Source: Mesonia maritima (GTDB taxonomy: Bacteria > Bacteroidota > Bacteroidia > Flavobacteriales > Flavobacteriaceae). From it: DNA of 64,000 bases. Position 1 is the stretch's first letter; the number at the start of each line of letters is the position of its first letter. Below are positions 16,757-25,529 of the stretch, one piece after another. The notes beneath the pieces are model-generated. The model was not told where the DNA came from. It made no database searches and saw only the letters and a program-made list of their open reading frames with translations. Position numbers and translations under genes: made by a program. The stretch spans positions 1-64,000 of the forward strand of contig NZ_JBHLUA010000005.1 of assembly GCF_042433895.1 (NCBI RefSeq), given 5' to 3'.

Positions 16757-17707
16757 ATGAAGAAAATTCTGTTCCTTTTATTATTCCCTATTTGCGTTTT
16801 CAGTCAATCTAATTTTGAAAAAGGGCAAGCCTACTTTCAGCAAGAAAAATTAACGAAGGCAAAATTTTATTTAGTTGAAGTAGAAAAAAACGATACCAAT
16901 TATTATAAAGCACAGGAATATTTAGCAGATATCGCAGTTTATCAAGAAAACTTAGATGAAGCTCTAGAAATTTACGAAGAATTGGTAGAGCGATTTCCGG
17001 AAAATGCCAATTTGAATTTTAAATATGGCGGAACTTTAGGACTTAAAGCTTTATCGGTGACGAAAATTGAAGCAGCATTTTATATTTCAGACATCAAAAA
17101 ATACTTTAAAAGAGCAGCAGAATTAGATAAAAATCATATCGAAGCGCGTTGGGCATTAGTTGAATTGTACGTGAAATTGCCCGGTTTTATCGGCGGAAGT
17201 TTTGAAACCGCTACCACTTATGCAGATCAATTATTAGAAATTAGTCCGATAAACGGTTATTTTGCGAAAGGATATATTGCAGAACACGATAACCAATCCA
17301 AAATTGCACGAAGCTACTATTTAAAAGCAATGGAATTAAATAACGCAGAAGCCTGTCAGCAAGATTTGCAAAATTTTTCCTTACATAAAATAGATAATTT
17401 AGATGCTGAAAAAACCGCGATCGGTTGTCAAAATTTTAATAGAAATCAATTAAATTATTTAACGGGAAAAGTCGCTGCGGAATATAATATTCAAAATCAA
17501 CGCGGAATTTTTTATTTACAACAATACATTAAAAACTTCTCTCCGGTAGATGGCGTTCCGTTGCATTATGCTTTTTATAGAAAAGCGCAACTCTACAAAA
17601 ATTTAGGCGATAAAAAGCAAGCTGAAAAATGGATTAATAAGTCTTTAGAACTAAATAATGATTTTGAAAAAGCATTCGAAGAAAAGACAAAAATTCAGGC
17701 GATGTAA
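16757..17707 (+). CDS. Secreted TPR protein
   Basis: From the ATG at 16757 the protein has 316 residues and begins with a signal peptide KKILFLLLFPICVFSQ. The in-frame ATG at 16700 precedes the probable promoter and is rejected. TPR units are visible at about residues 20-55 (KGQAYFQQEKLTKAKFYL), 55-90 (AQEYLADIAVYQENLDEALEIY) and near the C-terminus (YRKAQLYKNLGDKKQAEKWINKSLEL). No enzyme motif is seen. It is followed closely by mpl, but mpl seems to have its own promoter. Confidence 0.82.
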   Translation: MKKILFLLLFPICVFSQSNFEKGQAYFQQEKLTKAKFYLVEVEKNDTNYYKAQEYLADIAVYQENLDEALEIYEELVERFPENANLNFKYGGTLGLKALSVTKIEAAFYISDIKKYFKRAAELDKNHIEARWALVELYVKLPGFIGGSFETATTYADQLLEISPINGYFAKGYIAEHDNQSKIARSYYLKAMELNNAEACQQDLQNFSLHKIDNLDAEKTAIGCQNFNRNQLNYLTGKVAAEYNIQNQRGIFYLQQYIKNFSPVDGVPLHYAFYRKAQLYKNLGDKKQAEKWINKSLELNNDFEKAFEEKTKIQAM

Positions 17708-17728
17708 GTTCATTCAAAAGCAACCTCT

Positions 17729-17736
17729 TATATTTG
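17729..17736 (+). promoter_or_regulatory. -7 box directly before mpl
   Basis: TATATTTG fits TAnnTTTG and ends 5 nt before the mpl ATG (17742). With the usual spacing the transcript would begin at about the start codon, implying a leaderless mRNA. Confidence 0.5.
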
Positions 17737-17741
17737 TAACT

Positions 17742-19097
17742 ATGAAAATACATTTTATAGCTATTGGTGGAAGCGCTATGCACAATTTAGCACTGGCCTT
17801 AAAGGAAAAAGGAGATCAAATTACAGGAAGCGACGATACTATTTTTGAACCTTCAAAAAGTAGGTTGGATAAAGCAGGTTTGTTACCCGAAAAAATGGGC
17901 TGGTTTCCAGAGAAAATAACCGATGATTTAGATGCGGTAATTTTAGGAATGCATGCCAAAGAAGATAATCCCGAACTATTAAGAGCACAAGAAAAAAATC
18001 TTACCATTTATTCTTACCCCGAATTTCTATACGAACAGAGTAAAGATAAAACACGTGTCGTTATCGCGGGTTCGCATGGAAAAACCACTATCACTTCAAT
18101 GATTTTGCACGTGTTACATTATCACGGAAAAGAAGTAGATTTTATGGTTGGCGCGCAATTAGACGGCTTCGATAATATGGTTCATCTTACAAAAGAGAAT
18201 GATTTTATGTTGCTAGAAGGCGATGAATATCTTTCTTCTGCTATTGACAGACGACCAAAATTTCATCTTTACCAACCTAATATTGCTTTAATTAGTGGAA
18301 TTGCGTGGGATCACGTAAATGTATTTCCGAGTTTTGAAAATTACGTAGATCAATTCAAGATTTTTACGGAAGAAATGGTAAATGGAAGCATTTTAGTTTA
18401 TAATGAAGAAGACGCGCTCGTTAAAGAAATTGCAGAAGCCGCTACCAAACCGACTAGAAAACACGCTTACAAAACCCCGGAATATTCAATAAACGATGGA
18501 ATTACCTATTTGGAAACACCAGAAGGTGAAATGCCTATTGAAATTTTTGGTCAACATAACTTAAACAATTTAGCCGGCGCGAAATGGGTTTGTCAACATA
18601 TGGGAATTGATGAGGTAGATTTCTACGAAGCCATTGCAAGTTTTAAAGGCGCTTCAAAAAGACTGGAAAAAATTGTTGATCGACGCGGAACTATAGTTTA
18701 TAAAGATTACGCTCATAGTCCATCAAAAGTAAAAGCAACAACTACTGCAGTTCGAAAACAATTTCCAGACAAACATAGAATAATCGCTTGTTTAGAATTG
18801 CATACTTATAGTAGTTTAACCAAAGACTTTTTAAAACAATACAAAGGAAGCTTAGACGATGCAGATGAAGCAATCGTATTTTATTCGCCAGAAGCATTAG
18901 ATATAAAACAATTAGAATCACTTTCAGAAGAAGAAATTCAAGAAGCTTTTGAGCATCCTAATTTAAAAGTTTACGTAAACGCACATTTATTTCAGGAATA
19001 TTTAAAAGAAGACAGTTTCGTTAATAGCGTAGTTGTTTTAATGAGCAGTGGGAATTACGGCGGATTGGATTTCGATAAATTAAAAGATTGGATATAA
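17742..19097 (+). CDS. mpl: UDP-N-acetylmuramate:L-alanyl-gamma-D-glutamyl-meso-diaminopimelate ligase (Mpl-like Mur ligase)
   Basis: A 451-residue Mur-ligase family protein that reattaches recycled murein tripeptide to UDP-MurNAc in the cytoplasm. The N-terminal Rossmann part starts KIHFIAIGGSAMHNLA (residues 2-17), the ATP-binding loop is VVIAGSHGKTTITSMI (about 107-122), and YKDYAHSPSKVKAT (about 324-337) is the Mur C-domain DYAHxP motif. The opening IGGSAMHNLA pattern is that of Mpl rather than MurC. The start at 17742 is preferred over an in-frame ATG at 17658 that lies inside the preceding gene. Confidence 0.88.
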   Translation: MKIHFIAIGGSAMHNLALALKEKGDQITGSDDTIFEPSKSRLDKAGLLPEKMGWFPEKITDDLDAVILGMHAKEDNPELLRAQEKNLTIYSYPEFLYEQSKDKTRVVIAGSHGKTTITSMILHVLHYHGKEVDFMVGAQLDGFDNMVHLTKENDFMLLEGDEYLSSAIDRRPKFHLYQPNIALISGIAWDHVNVFPSFENYVDQFKIFTEEMVNGSILVYNEEDALVKEIAEAATKPTRKHAYKTPEYSINDGITYLETPEGEMPIEIFGQHNLNNLAGAKWVCQHMGIDEVDFYEAIASFKGASKRLEKIVDRRGTIVYKDYAHSPSKVKATTTAVRKQFPDKHRIIACLELHTYSSLTKDFLKQYKGSLDDADEAIVFYSPEALDIKQLESLSEEEIQEAFEHPNLKVYVNAHLFQEYLKEDSFVNSVVVLMSSGNYGGLDFDKLKDWI

Positions 19098-19145
19098 GTC
19101 GATTTCCTTTTTTCGAAAATGGTTACCTTTAAGAAAACAATTTCC

Positions 19146-19844
19146 ATGGAAGAACAGAAAAGTTCTTTTTCAATAAAAAACTGGGCAGAAGGTGATCGAC
19201 CTCGCGAAAAGCTTTTACAAAAAGGTAAATTAGCATTAAGCGATGCAGAACTTATAGCTATTCTTATCGGTTCAGGAAATAGATCGGAAAGTGCTGTAGA
19301 ACTTTCTAAACGTATTTTATCGACTTCAGATAATAAATTAAACGATTTAGGAAAACGTTCTGTAAAACAATTGGTAAAATTTAAAGGAATTGGCGAAGCT
19401 AAAGCTATTTCTATAGTCGCGGCTATGGAATTAGGAAGAAGACGCGGTGGAGAAGAAGTAAGCATTCAGAAAAAAATAACCTCTAGCCAAAGTGTTTTTG
19501 AAGTAATGCAACCTATTTTAGGCGATTTACCGCACGAAGAATTTTGGATAATTTATTTAGATAATTCTAATAAAATCTTACAAAAATCCCAACTAAGTAA
19601 AGGCGGAATTACCGGTACTTTGGTAGATGCCCGTTTAGTGTTTAAAAGTGCGTTAGAGTTAGGTGCTACGGCAATAATTTTAGTGCATAATCATCCTTCA
19701 GGAACACTAAAACCTAGTCAAGCAGATAAGCAATTAACGCAGAAATTAATTCATGGCGGAGAAAGTTTAGATATTAAAGTTTTAGATCATCTTATTGTAA
19801 CCCAAAAATCATACTTTAGCTTCGCTGATGAAGGAATTTTATAA
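19146..19844 (+). CDS. radC: RadC family protein (JAB/MPN domain, DNA repair-associated)
   Basis: A 232-residue protein from the ATG at 19146; an in-frame ATG at 19119 would add nine residues not typical of the family. N-terminal IKNWAEGDRPREKLLQKG and the helix-hairpin-helix-like segment (about residues 40-85, LVKFKGIGEAKAISIVAAMELGRR) are followed by the JAB metal motif HNHPSGTLKPSQAD (about 180-193). RadC was named for repair, but its biochemical role remains unsettled. It is 48 nt after mpl and 12 nt before the next gene, so probably cotranscribed. Confidence 0.93.
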   Translation: MEEQKSSFSIKNWAEGDRPREKLLQKGKLALSDAELIAILIGSGNRSESAVELSKRILSTSDNKLNDLGKRSVKQLVKFKGIGEAKAISIVAAMELGRRRGGEEVSIQKKITSSQSVFEVMQPILGDLPHEEFWIIYLDNSNKILQKSQLSKGGITGTLVDARLVFKSALELGATAIILVHNHPSGTLKPSQADKQLTQKLIHGGESLDIKVLDHLIVTQKSYFSFADEGIL

Positions 19845-19856
19845 GCGGTCAATTTT

Positions 19857-21146
19857 ATGTTGTTAATTTATACCAAAACCCTTACGCCGAGAATAAACTA
19901 TACGTTTAAGCAAATTTGTACGCGTATTCTTGGGTTAGAAATAAAATTCACTTCTAAAATTGAAGAGTTTATCGCGCATGAAGGCATGAAACTTTCCTAC
20001 GGAAAGCAAAAAATGGGAAATGAGCTTTTCATTCAGCAAACCGAATTATTATTAGAACAAGGGTTTAGCGATACCGAAATAAAACTAACCGAGTGGGAGG
20101 AAACCGTTTGTTTTTTCCGTGTTTCAGAACACAGCGATTTACCCTTCGATATTTTTTCAGCTTCTTTCTATTTATTGAGTAGATATGAAGAATATCTTCC
20201 GCACGTAAAAGATGAAAACGGGCGTTATCCTTCTTCAGAAAGTTTTTTGGTGAAAGAAGACATTGTCGATAAACCTTTGGTAGATATTTGGGCTTTTAAG
20301 TTTAAAGCTTTATTGAAAGAACGATTTCCTGAGGTTAATTTTCCGCATAAAAATTTTCAGAATAAAAATGTATTAGCCGTTTCACAGGCTTTTAAATATA
20401 AGAAAAAAGGAATTGTTAGAAGTATTGGCGCAAGTTTGCGTGATTTTTTTCAGTTTAATTTAAATGGTTTTATTGAGCGGATTAAAGTCTTGTCATATTT
20501 GCAAAAAGATCCGTTCGATATTTATGATGATTTAATAGCGTACTCTAAACAAGAAAATTTAAAATGGAATTTCTTTTTTCAGCTTAGTAATTATTCCATT
20601 TACAACAAGAATATAAGTTATCATAAAACAAAATATCATGCCCTAATTAAATCGATGGCAGATTATGGGAATATTGGTTTAATTCCGGGTTATGAAGCGA
20701 TTAGAAGCTTAAAAGTTTTACGAACTGAAAAAAAACGATGGGAAGCAATCGTAAATCGACCGCTAAAAGCAACATTAATTAATGATTACGATTTAAATTT
20801 GCCAGAACTTTACAATAATTTCGATAAGTTGGAAATTGCAAGAGATTTTTCAATGGCATTTAACGATGTAATCGGATTTCGAGCAGGAACTTGTACGCCA
20901 TTTTTATTTTACGATATTAATTTTGAAAGAATTTCGCCGTTGGTAATTGAGCCGATAGCATTTAACAGTCAAGTGTTGGAGAAATTATCTTATTTTGAAG
21001 TAAAAACCACGCTGGAAAATATAAAAGAAGAAGTTCAAAAAGTAGGAGGGAATCTTGTGTTGATTTTTAAAAATTCAGATTTTGAAGACGAACAAGACAA
21101 TGAAAAATATTTAGAACTCATTTATCGTTTAAATAAAGATGACTAA
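19857..21146 (+). CDS. Polysaccharide deacetylase-like protein, apparently degenerate at the catalytic motif
   Basis: A 429-residue protein of a Bacteroidetes family usually annotated as polysaccharide deacetylase-like with an N-terminal DUF7033-type region. The domain borders are visible at FDIFSASFYLLSRYEEYLPH (about 98-118), NFFFQLSNYSIYNKNISYH (about 238-256) and GFRAGTCTPFLFYD (about 341-354). In relatives I remember, the segment after the DYGNIGL-like part reads HPSY and a later segment has QHF; here these are IPGY (about 275-278) and INDY, so the expected histidines are missing. It may have lost deacetylase activity. It overlaps the next gene by 8 bp. Confidence 0.7.
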   Translation: MLLIYTKTLTPRINYTFKQICTRILGLEIKFTSKIEEFIAHEGMKLSYGKQKMGNELFIQQTELLLEQGFSDTEIKLTEWEETVCFFRVSEHSDLPFDIFSASFYLLSRYEEYLPHVKDENGRYPSSESFLVKEDIVDKPLVDIWAFKFKALLKERFPEVNFPHKNFQNKNVLAVSQAFKYKKKGIVRSIGASLRDFFQFNLNGFIERIKVLSYLQKDPFDIYDDLIAYSKQENLKWNFFFQLSNYSIYNKNISYHKTKYHALIKSMADYGNIGLIPGYEAIRSLKVLRTEKKRWEAIVNRPLKATLINDYDLNLPELYNNFDKLEIARDFSMAFNDVIGFRAGTCTPFLFYDINFERISPLVIEPIAFNSQVLEKLSYFEVKTTLENIKEEVQKVGGNLVLIFKNSDFEDEQDNEKYLELIYRLNKDD

Positions 21147-21819
21147 TATAACCGATATATTTTTTGACTTAGATCATACACTTTGGGATTTTGAAAGAAA
21201 TTCTGCTCTAGCGTTTGAAAAAATTTTGCTGAAAAATGAAGTGGATTTGAATATAACAGATTTTCTGAAAATTTATGTTCCGTTAAATGAATCGTATTGG
21301 AAACTTTACAGAGAAGATAAAATCACGAAAGAAGATTTACGGTTTAAGCGAATTTCAGAAACTTTTGAAGCTTTAAACTATAAATCATCTACACAACTTA
21401 TTGAGAAGTTGGCTGATGATTACATTCTTCATTTGCCCGATAATAATCACCTTTTTGAAGACGCGATTTCAACACTCGATTATTTAGCTGAAAAATACCG
21501 ATTACATATTATCACCAATGGTTTTGAGGAAGTTCAGCATTTAAAAATGAAAAATGCTCAAATCGATCATTATTTTGAAACAGTTACTACTTCAGAAAAC
21601 GCGGGTGTAAAAAAACCCCATCCTATTATTTTTGAAAAAGCCTTAAAAAAAGCAAATACTGAAAATGTAAAGAGTGTGATGATTGGTGATAATCTGGAAG
21701 CCGATATTGAAGGAGCCGAAAAAATAGGAATGAAAACCATCTATTTTACGCCAAATTATTTAGAACATAGTTCGCGAACAGCGATTAATACTTTAAAAAA
21801 ATTAACCACGATATTCTAA
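21139..21819 (+). CDS. yjjG: YjjG family noncanonical pyrimidine nucleotidase (HAD superfamily)
   Basis: A 226-residue HAD phosphatase. The nucleophile motif is FFDLDHTLWDFERNS (residues 8-22), where the first Asp is the nucleophile and the Trp-Asp pair is typical of YjjG. Motif II ITNGF is at about 128-132, motif III lysine in KKPHPIIFEKA (about 156-166) and motif IV MIGDNLEADIEGA (about 177-189). YjjG dephosphorylates noncanonical pyrimidine nucleotides such as 5-fluoro-dUMP and dTMP/dUMP. It overlaps the previous gene by 8 bp, indicating translational coupling. Confidence 0.88.
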   Translation: MTNITDIFFDLDHTLWDFERNSALAFEKILLKNEVDLNITDFLKIYVPLNESYWKLYREDKITKEDLRFKRISETFEALNYKSSTQLIEKLADDYILHLPDNNHLFEDAISTLDYLAEKYRLHIITNGFEEVQHLKMKNAQIDHYFETVTTSENAGVKKPHPIIFEKALKKANTENVKSVMIGDNLEADIEGAEKIGMKTIYFTPNYLEHSSRTAINTLKKLTTIF

Positions 21820-21828
21820 TTCAATACC

Positions 21829-22614
21829 ATGAAAAAAATAGTTTTAATTAGTTTTATATTATTCAGTATAATTAATAAAATAAATGCGCAAAACACCAAT
21901 CAATTAGATGATTACCAATATGTGGTTGTGCCGTTAGATTATGATTTTCTGGGAAATGAAAAAAATAAATTCTTATTGAATTCACTCACCAAACATTTAT
22001 TAAATCAGCGTGGTTTTGAGACTTACATAGAAACCGATCCAAAACTTTCCGGGTTAGAACTAGATCGTTGTTTAGGATTATACGCCGATGTTACCGGAAC
22101 TCCAATGGAGTTTTTTTCAATGAAAACTGAAACACAATTAATTTTAAAAGATTGCGAAGGAAATGTAATTTTTAAATCACTTGTAGCTTCTAGTAAACTC
22201 AAAGATTTTGAAAAGGCATATAAAGATGCTTTAAAAGAAGCCTTTGAATCTTTTGGTAGTTACGTTCATAGATACAACGGAAAACAAGGTTTTTACGAAA
22301 AAAGAAATGCAGCTAAAAGTAAAACACCTGAAAAGTCGACAGCATTAGATAAAGCCAGTCATTTTACTTTTATGCGAGGAGAAACTCCTTATGAAATTGA
22401 AGCAATAAGTGCAGGTTTTTTACTTAAAGAGAAAAATAGCGGAAAAAGAATAGCACATTTACATTACACCAATACCAATACAATTCTTTATAATTCCGAT
22501 GAAATTAACGGAACTGCTACTTTTACAGATGCTGGAAATTTACTAGTAGAATATTTCGACAAAGAAAGTGAACAATTAAAACATATAGAGTTTACCAGAA
22601 AAGGAGTAGATTAA
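21829..22614 (+). CDS. Secreted protein of unknown function
   Basis: A 261-residue protein with an N-terminal signal peptide (KKIVLISFILFSIINKINAQ, about 1-21). The mature part begins with YQYVVVPLDYDFLGNEKNKFLLNS and ends with a region whose strands (FMRGETPYEIEAISAGFLL, then YFDKESEQLKHIEF) look like a small beta domain. I do not recognise the family with certainty; similar uncharacterised exported proteins occur in Flavobacteriaceae. Nine nt after yjjG, so in the same transcript. Its stop codon TAA is shared within a TTAA with the stop of the convergent rarA gene. Confidence 0.7.
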   Translation: MKKIVLISFILFSIINKINAQNTNQLDDYQYVVVPLDYDFLGNEKNKFLLNSLTKHLLNQRGFETYIETDPKLSGLELDRCLGLYADVTGTPMEFFSMKTETQLILKDCEGNVIFKSLVASSKLKDFEKAYKDALKEAFESFGSYVHRYNGKQGFYEKRNAAKSKTPEKSTALDKASHFTFMRGETPYEIEAISAGFLLKEKNSGKRIAHLHYTNTNTILYNSDEINGTATFTDAGNLLVEYFDKESEQLKHIEFTRKGVD

Positions 22615-23885
22615 TATTTATATTTCTTCCATTTGCTTTTTAAAAAATCCCTAATGGATTGTTCCCGTTTATTATTTCCGGGTTCGTAAAGTGTATGTCC
22701 TTCAATTTCTTTCGGTAAAAATTCGTGTTCAACAAAACCATCTTCATAGTTGTGCGCGTATTTATAATCTTTTCCGTAGTTCAGCTCTTTCATGAGTTTT
22801 GTCGGCGCATTTCTAATTGATAATGGAACCGAAAGATCTCCGGTTTGCTTTACCAATTTTTGCGCTTTATTTATTGCCATATAACTCGCATTGCTTTTTG
22901 GAGAAGTAGCTAAGTAAATTGCACATTGGCTCAAAATTATTCGCGCTTCCGGATAACCAATAGTGGTAACCGCTTGAAAAGTATTATTGGCCATAATTAT
23001 AGCGGTAGGATTTGCATTTCCAATATCTTCACTAGCTAAAATGAGGAGTCTTCTGGCAATAAATTTTACATCCTCGCCACCTTCAATCATTCTTGCTAAC
23101 CAATAAACCGCAGCGTTTGGGTCGCTTCCACGGATAGATTTTATAAAAGCGGAAATAATGTCATAATGCTGCTCGCCGGTTTTATCATAACGAACCGTGT
23201 TTTGCTGAACTTTTTGTTCAACTAAATCATTGGTAATACTAATTTCATCCTCAGTTTCTGAAGTAATGAGCAATTCAAAAATATTCAGTAATTTTCGAGC
23301 ATCTCCGCCACTAATTCGTAGTAAAGAATCGGTTTCTTTCAGCTCGATTTTCTTTTTCGAAATAATTTCATCTTCGTCAATCGCCTTTTTTAACAACGCT
23401 AGCAAATCATCTTTACTGAATTCATTTAAAACATAAACCTGACAGCGTGAAAGCAATGCGGGAATAACTTCAAAACTGGGGTTTTCTGTGGTTGCGCCAA
23501 TCAACGTAATCCATCCTTTTTCTACCGCACCCAACAGAGAATCTTGCTGTGATTTACTGAAACGATGAATTTCATCAATAAATAAAATTGGATTTTTCGT
23601 AGTGAATAATCCATCTTGTTTTTTTGCCTTTTCAATTACTTCGCGAACATCTTTTACGCCGCTACTTATCGCACTTAAGGTGAAAAAAGGACGATCAGAT
23701 TCATTCGCGATGATATTCGCTAAGGTCGTTTTTCCCACACCCGGAGGACCCCAAAATATTAATGAAGGAATTATTCCGTTTTTTATTTGACTGTAAAGTG
23801 AACCGTTTTTACCAACCAAATGTTGTTGGCTAAGATAGCTTTCCAGGTTTTGCGGTCTAAGGCGTTCGGCTAATGGTTTATTCAT
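22611..23885 (-). CDS. rarA: Replication-associated recombination protein RarA (MgsA, AAA+ ATPase)
   Basis: A 424-residue AAA+ ATPase acting at stalled replication forks. N-terminal KPLAERLRPQNLESYLSQQHLVG is typical; Walker A WGPPGVGKTTLA is at about residues 44-55, Walker B LFIDEIHRFSKSQQD at about 99-113, sensor 1 IGATTENPSFEV at about 129-140, and the C-terminal helical domain with RGSDPNAAVYWLARMIEGGED (about 254-274) is diagnostic. The -7 box TATCTTTG (23890-23897) lies only 4 nt upstream of the ATG, which suggests a leaderless transcript. Confidence 0.96.
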   Translation of the reverse strand: MNKPLAERLRPQNLESYLSQQHLVGKNGSLYSQIKNGIIPSLIFWGPPGVGKTTLANIIANESDRPFFTLSAISSGVKDVREVIEKAKKQDGLFTTKNPILFIDEIHRFSKSQQDSLLGAVEKGWITLIGATTENPSFEVIPALLSRCQVYVLNEFSKDDLLALLKKAIDEDEIISKKKIELKETDSLLRISGGDARKLLNIFELLITSETEDEISITNDLVEQKVQQNTVRYDKTGEQHYDIISAFIKSIRGSDPNAAVYWLARMIEGGEDVKFIARRLLILASEDIGNANPTAIIMANNTFQAVTTIGYPEARIILSQCAIYLATSPKSNASYMAINKAQKLVKQTGDLSVPLSIRNAPTKLMKELNYGKDYKYAHNYEDGFVEHEFLPKEIEGHTLYEPGNNKREQSIRDFLKSKWKKYKY

Positions 23886-23889
23886 AAAA

Positions 23890-23897
23890 CAAAGATA
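23890..23897 (-). promoter_or_regulatory. -7 box directly before rarA
   Basis: On the minus strand TATCTTTG matches TAnnTTTG and is followed by TTTT and then the ATG at 23885. The predicted transcription start coincides with the start codon. Confidence 0.5.
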
Positions 23898-23972
23898 AAA
23901 TTTGTGTGTGACAATTTTGCATTATAAGGAATTTTGGATAAGAATTTGAAAAGAAAATTATAATATTTCACT

Positions 23973-24740
23973 ATGAAAAAATTAGAATTTAAATCATCAA
24001 CAATTGCTTATCCACTATTATTTGTGATAATAATTTGGATTGTCTTTTGGTTAGAAGTTCGGTTTGGTTTTAATTTTAATTATTTAGGAATTCAGCCTCG
24101 AGATTTAATCGGTTTACGCGGAATAATTTTTAGTCCGTTAATTCACGCTAATATTGAGCATTTATATAGTAACACAATTCCACTTTTAATACTTTCCACC
24201 GCACTTTTTTATTTCTATGAAAAAATTTCTTGGAAAGTTTTATTATATGGAACTTTATTTACCGGATTATTAACTTGGTTATTAGGTAGAGGAAATTCAG
24301 TTCATTTCGGCGCAAGTGGAGTAGTCTATTTATTAACTAGCTTTTTATTTTTTAAAGGAATTTGGTCTAAAAATTACCGATTGACCGCACTTTCACTTAT
24401 TGTGGTGTTTGTGTATGGAAGTTTAGTTTGGGGAATGTTCCCAATCGATAAAACTATGTCGTGGGAAGGGCATCTTTCCGGATTTTTATCAGGAATATTG
24501 TTAGCGATTTTCTATAAAAATTATCAACTTCCAAAACCTATTTATTCGTGGCAGAAAAAAGAATATGATGAAGAGGAAGATGAATTTATGAAACATTTCG
24601 ATGAAAATGGAAATTTTGTGCCTTCTTCGGAATTAGAAAATAATGAAGATTTAGACTCGGAAGAAAATGCAAATAATTCTATTCAGTTAAATTATACAGT
24701 AAAAAATAATAAGGAGAAGCCGGAAAAAAATAAATTATAG
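23973..24740 (+). CDS. Rhomboid family intramembrane serine protease
   Basis: A 255-residue membrane protein with about six helices. The catalytic serine is in HFGASGVVY (about S115) and the catalytic histidine in WEGHLSGFLSG (about H167), giving the rhomboid Ser-His dyad; IHANIEHLYSNTIPL (about 58-71) is the conserved N-terminal helix with the HxxxN-type motif. The last 60 residues form an acidic cytoplasmic tail. The substrate is unknown. It is convergent with rlmB, the two stop regions overlapping by 6 bp. Confidence 0.92.
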   Translation: MKKLEFKSSTIAYPLLFVIIIWIVFWLEVRFGFNFNYLGIQPRDLIGLRGIIFSPLIHANIEHLYSNTIPLLILSTALFYFYEKISWKVLLYGTLFTGLLTWLLGRGNSVHFGASGVVYLLTSFLFFKGIWSKNYRLTALSLIVVFVYGSLVWGMFPIDKTMSWEGHLSGFLSGILLAIFYKNYQLPKPIYSWQKKEYDEEEDEFMKHFDENGNFVPSSELENNEDLDSEENANNSIQLNYTVKNNKEKPEKNKL

Positions 24741-25463
24741 GCGCTGTCTTACAGCTTCAAATAAAATAGCTCCACAAGCCACAGATACGTTTAAAGATTC
24801 AATATCGCCAAGTAAAGGTAGTTTAGCACGATGATTTACCATTTTTAAAATGGAAGGAGTAATTCCTTTTCCTTCACTTCCCATAATTAGTGCAATCGCA
24901 CCTTTTAGATCTACATCATAAATTAAATCATTACTTTTTTCAGTAGCTGCAATTGTTTTAACATCATAAGATGAAAGAAAAAATATAGCGTCTTTAAGGT
25001 GATCTACTTTACAAATTGGAACATTAAAAATAGCACCTGTTGAAGTTTTTACGGTTTGATCATTCAGCGCAGCGCTTCCTTGTTTTGAAAGGATAATTCC
25101 ATTTACACCTGTACACTCCGCGGTTCTAATAATTGCACCTAAATTTCGAACATCAGAAACTTGATCTAAAAGAAGGAATAGGGGAGATGAGGTCTTTTTG
25201 AAAGCACTTTCTACAAGATTTTCGATTGAATAAAGCTGAATAGGAGATATTTTTGCGACAATACCCTGATGATTTTCCTGCGTAAGTTTGTTTAGCTTTT
25301 CAATAGGCACATAAGAAACTTGAACTTTTTTTTCTTTTGCCAATCTCACTACTTCTTTAGCGTTTTGACTTGATAAATTTTTCTGAACGAAAAGTTTATC
25401 TATCGATTCCTCTTGTTTTAAAGCTTCAGCAGTACTATGTATTCCGTAAATGATATTTTTCAT
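24735..25463 (-). CDS. rlmB: 23S rRNA (guanosine-2'-O-)-methyltransferase RlmB (SpoU/TrmH family)
   Basis: A 242-residue SPOUT methyltransferase. The substrate-binding N-terminal domain starts YGIHSTAEAL, and the SpoU motifs are clear: LLLDQVSDVRNLGAIIRTAE (about 97-116, motif 1), IALIMGSEGKGI (about 189-200, motif 2) and LPLLGDIESLNVSVACGAILFE (about 214-235, motif 3). It methylates G2251 of 23S rRNA (E. coli numbering) in family members. A -7 box TAATTTTG (25468-25475) lies 4 nt before the ATG. Confidence 0.93.
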   Translation of the reverse strand: MKNIIYGIHSTAEALKQEESIDKLFVQKNLSSQNAKEVVRLAKEKKVQVSYVPIEKLNKLTQENHQGIVAKISPIQLYSIENLVESAFKKTSSPLFLLLDQVSDVRNLGAIIRTAECTGVNGIILSKQGSAALNDQTVKTSTGAIFNVPICKVDHLKDAIFFLSSYDVKTIAATEKSNDLIYDVDLKGAIALIMGSEGKGITPSILKMVNHRAKLPLLGDIESLNVSVACGAILFEAVRQRL

Positions 25464-25467
25464 ATGA

Positions 25468-25475
25468 CAAAATTA
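25468..25475 (-). promoter_or_regulatory. -7 box directly before rlmB
   Basis: Read on the minus strand, TAATTTTG fits TAnnTTTG and ends 4 nt before the ATG at 25463. It sits just beyond the T-run of the terminator at 25484-25507, so termination of the upstream gene and initiation of rlmB are packed together. Confidence 0.45.
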
Positions 25476-25507
25476 AATTAAAAAAGGGCAATCATATGAT
25501 TGCCCTT
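25476..25507 (-). terminator. Intrinsic terminator of the subtilase gene
   Basis: A 24-bp perfect palindrome (half-site AAGGGCAATCAT, 25484-25495) is followed on the minus strand by a T-run. It lies about 22 nt after the stop of the subtilase gene at 25530. Confidence 0.88.
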
Positions 25508-25529
25508 CAATTTATTTCTAAAAAAAGAT

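Noticed and set aside
22611..25463. Defence island (RarA, rhomboid, methyltransferase close together)
   Set aside because: All three are common housekeeping genes in different orientations; no nuclease, reverse transcriptase, toxin or integrase is near.
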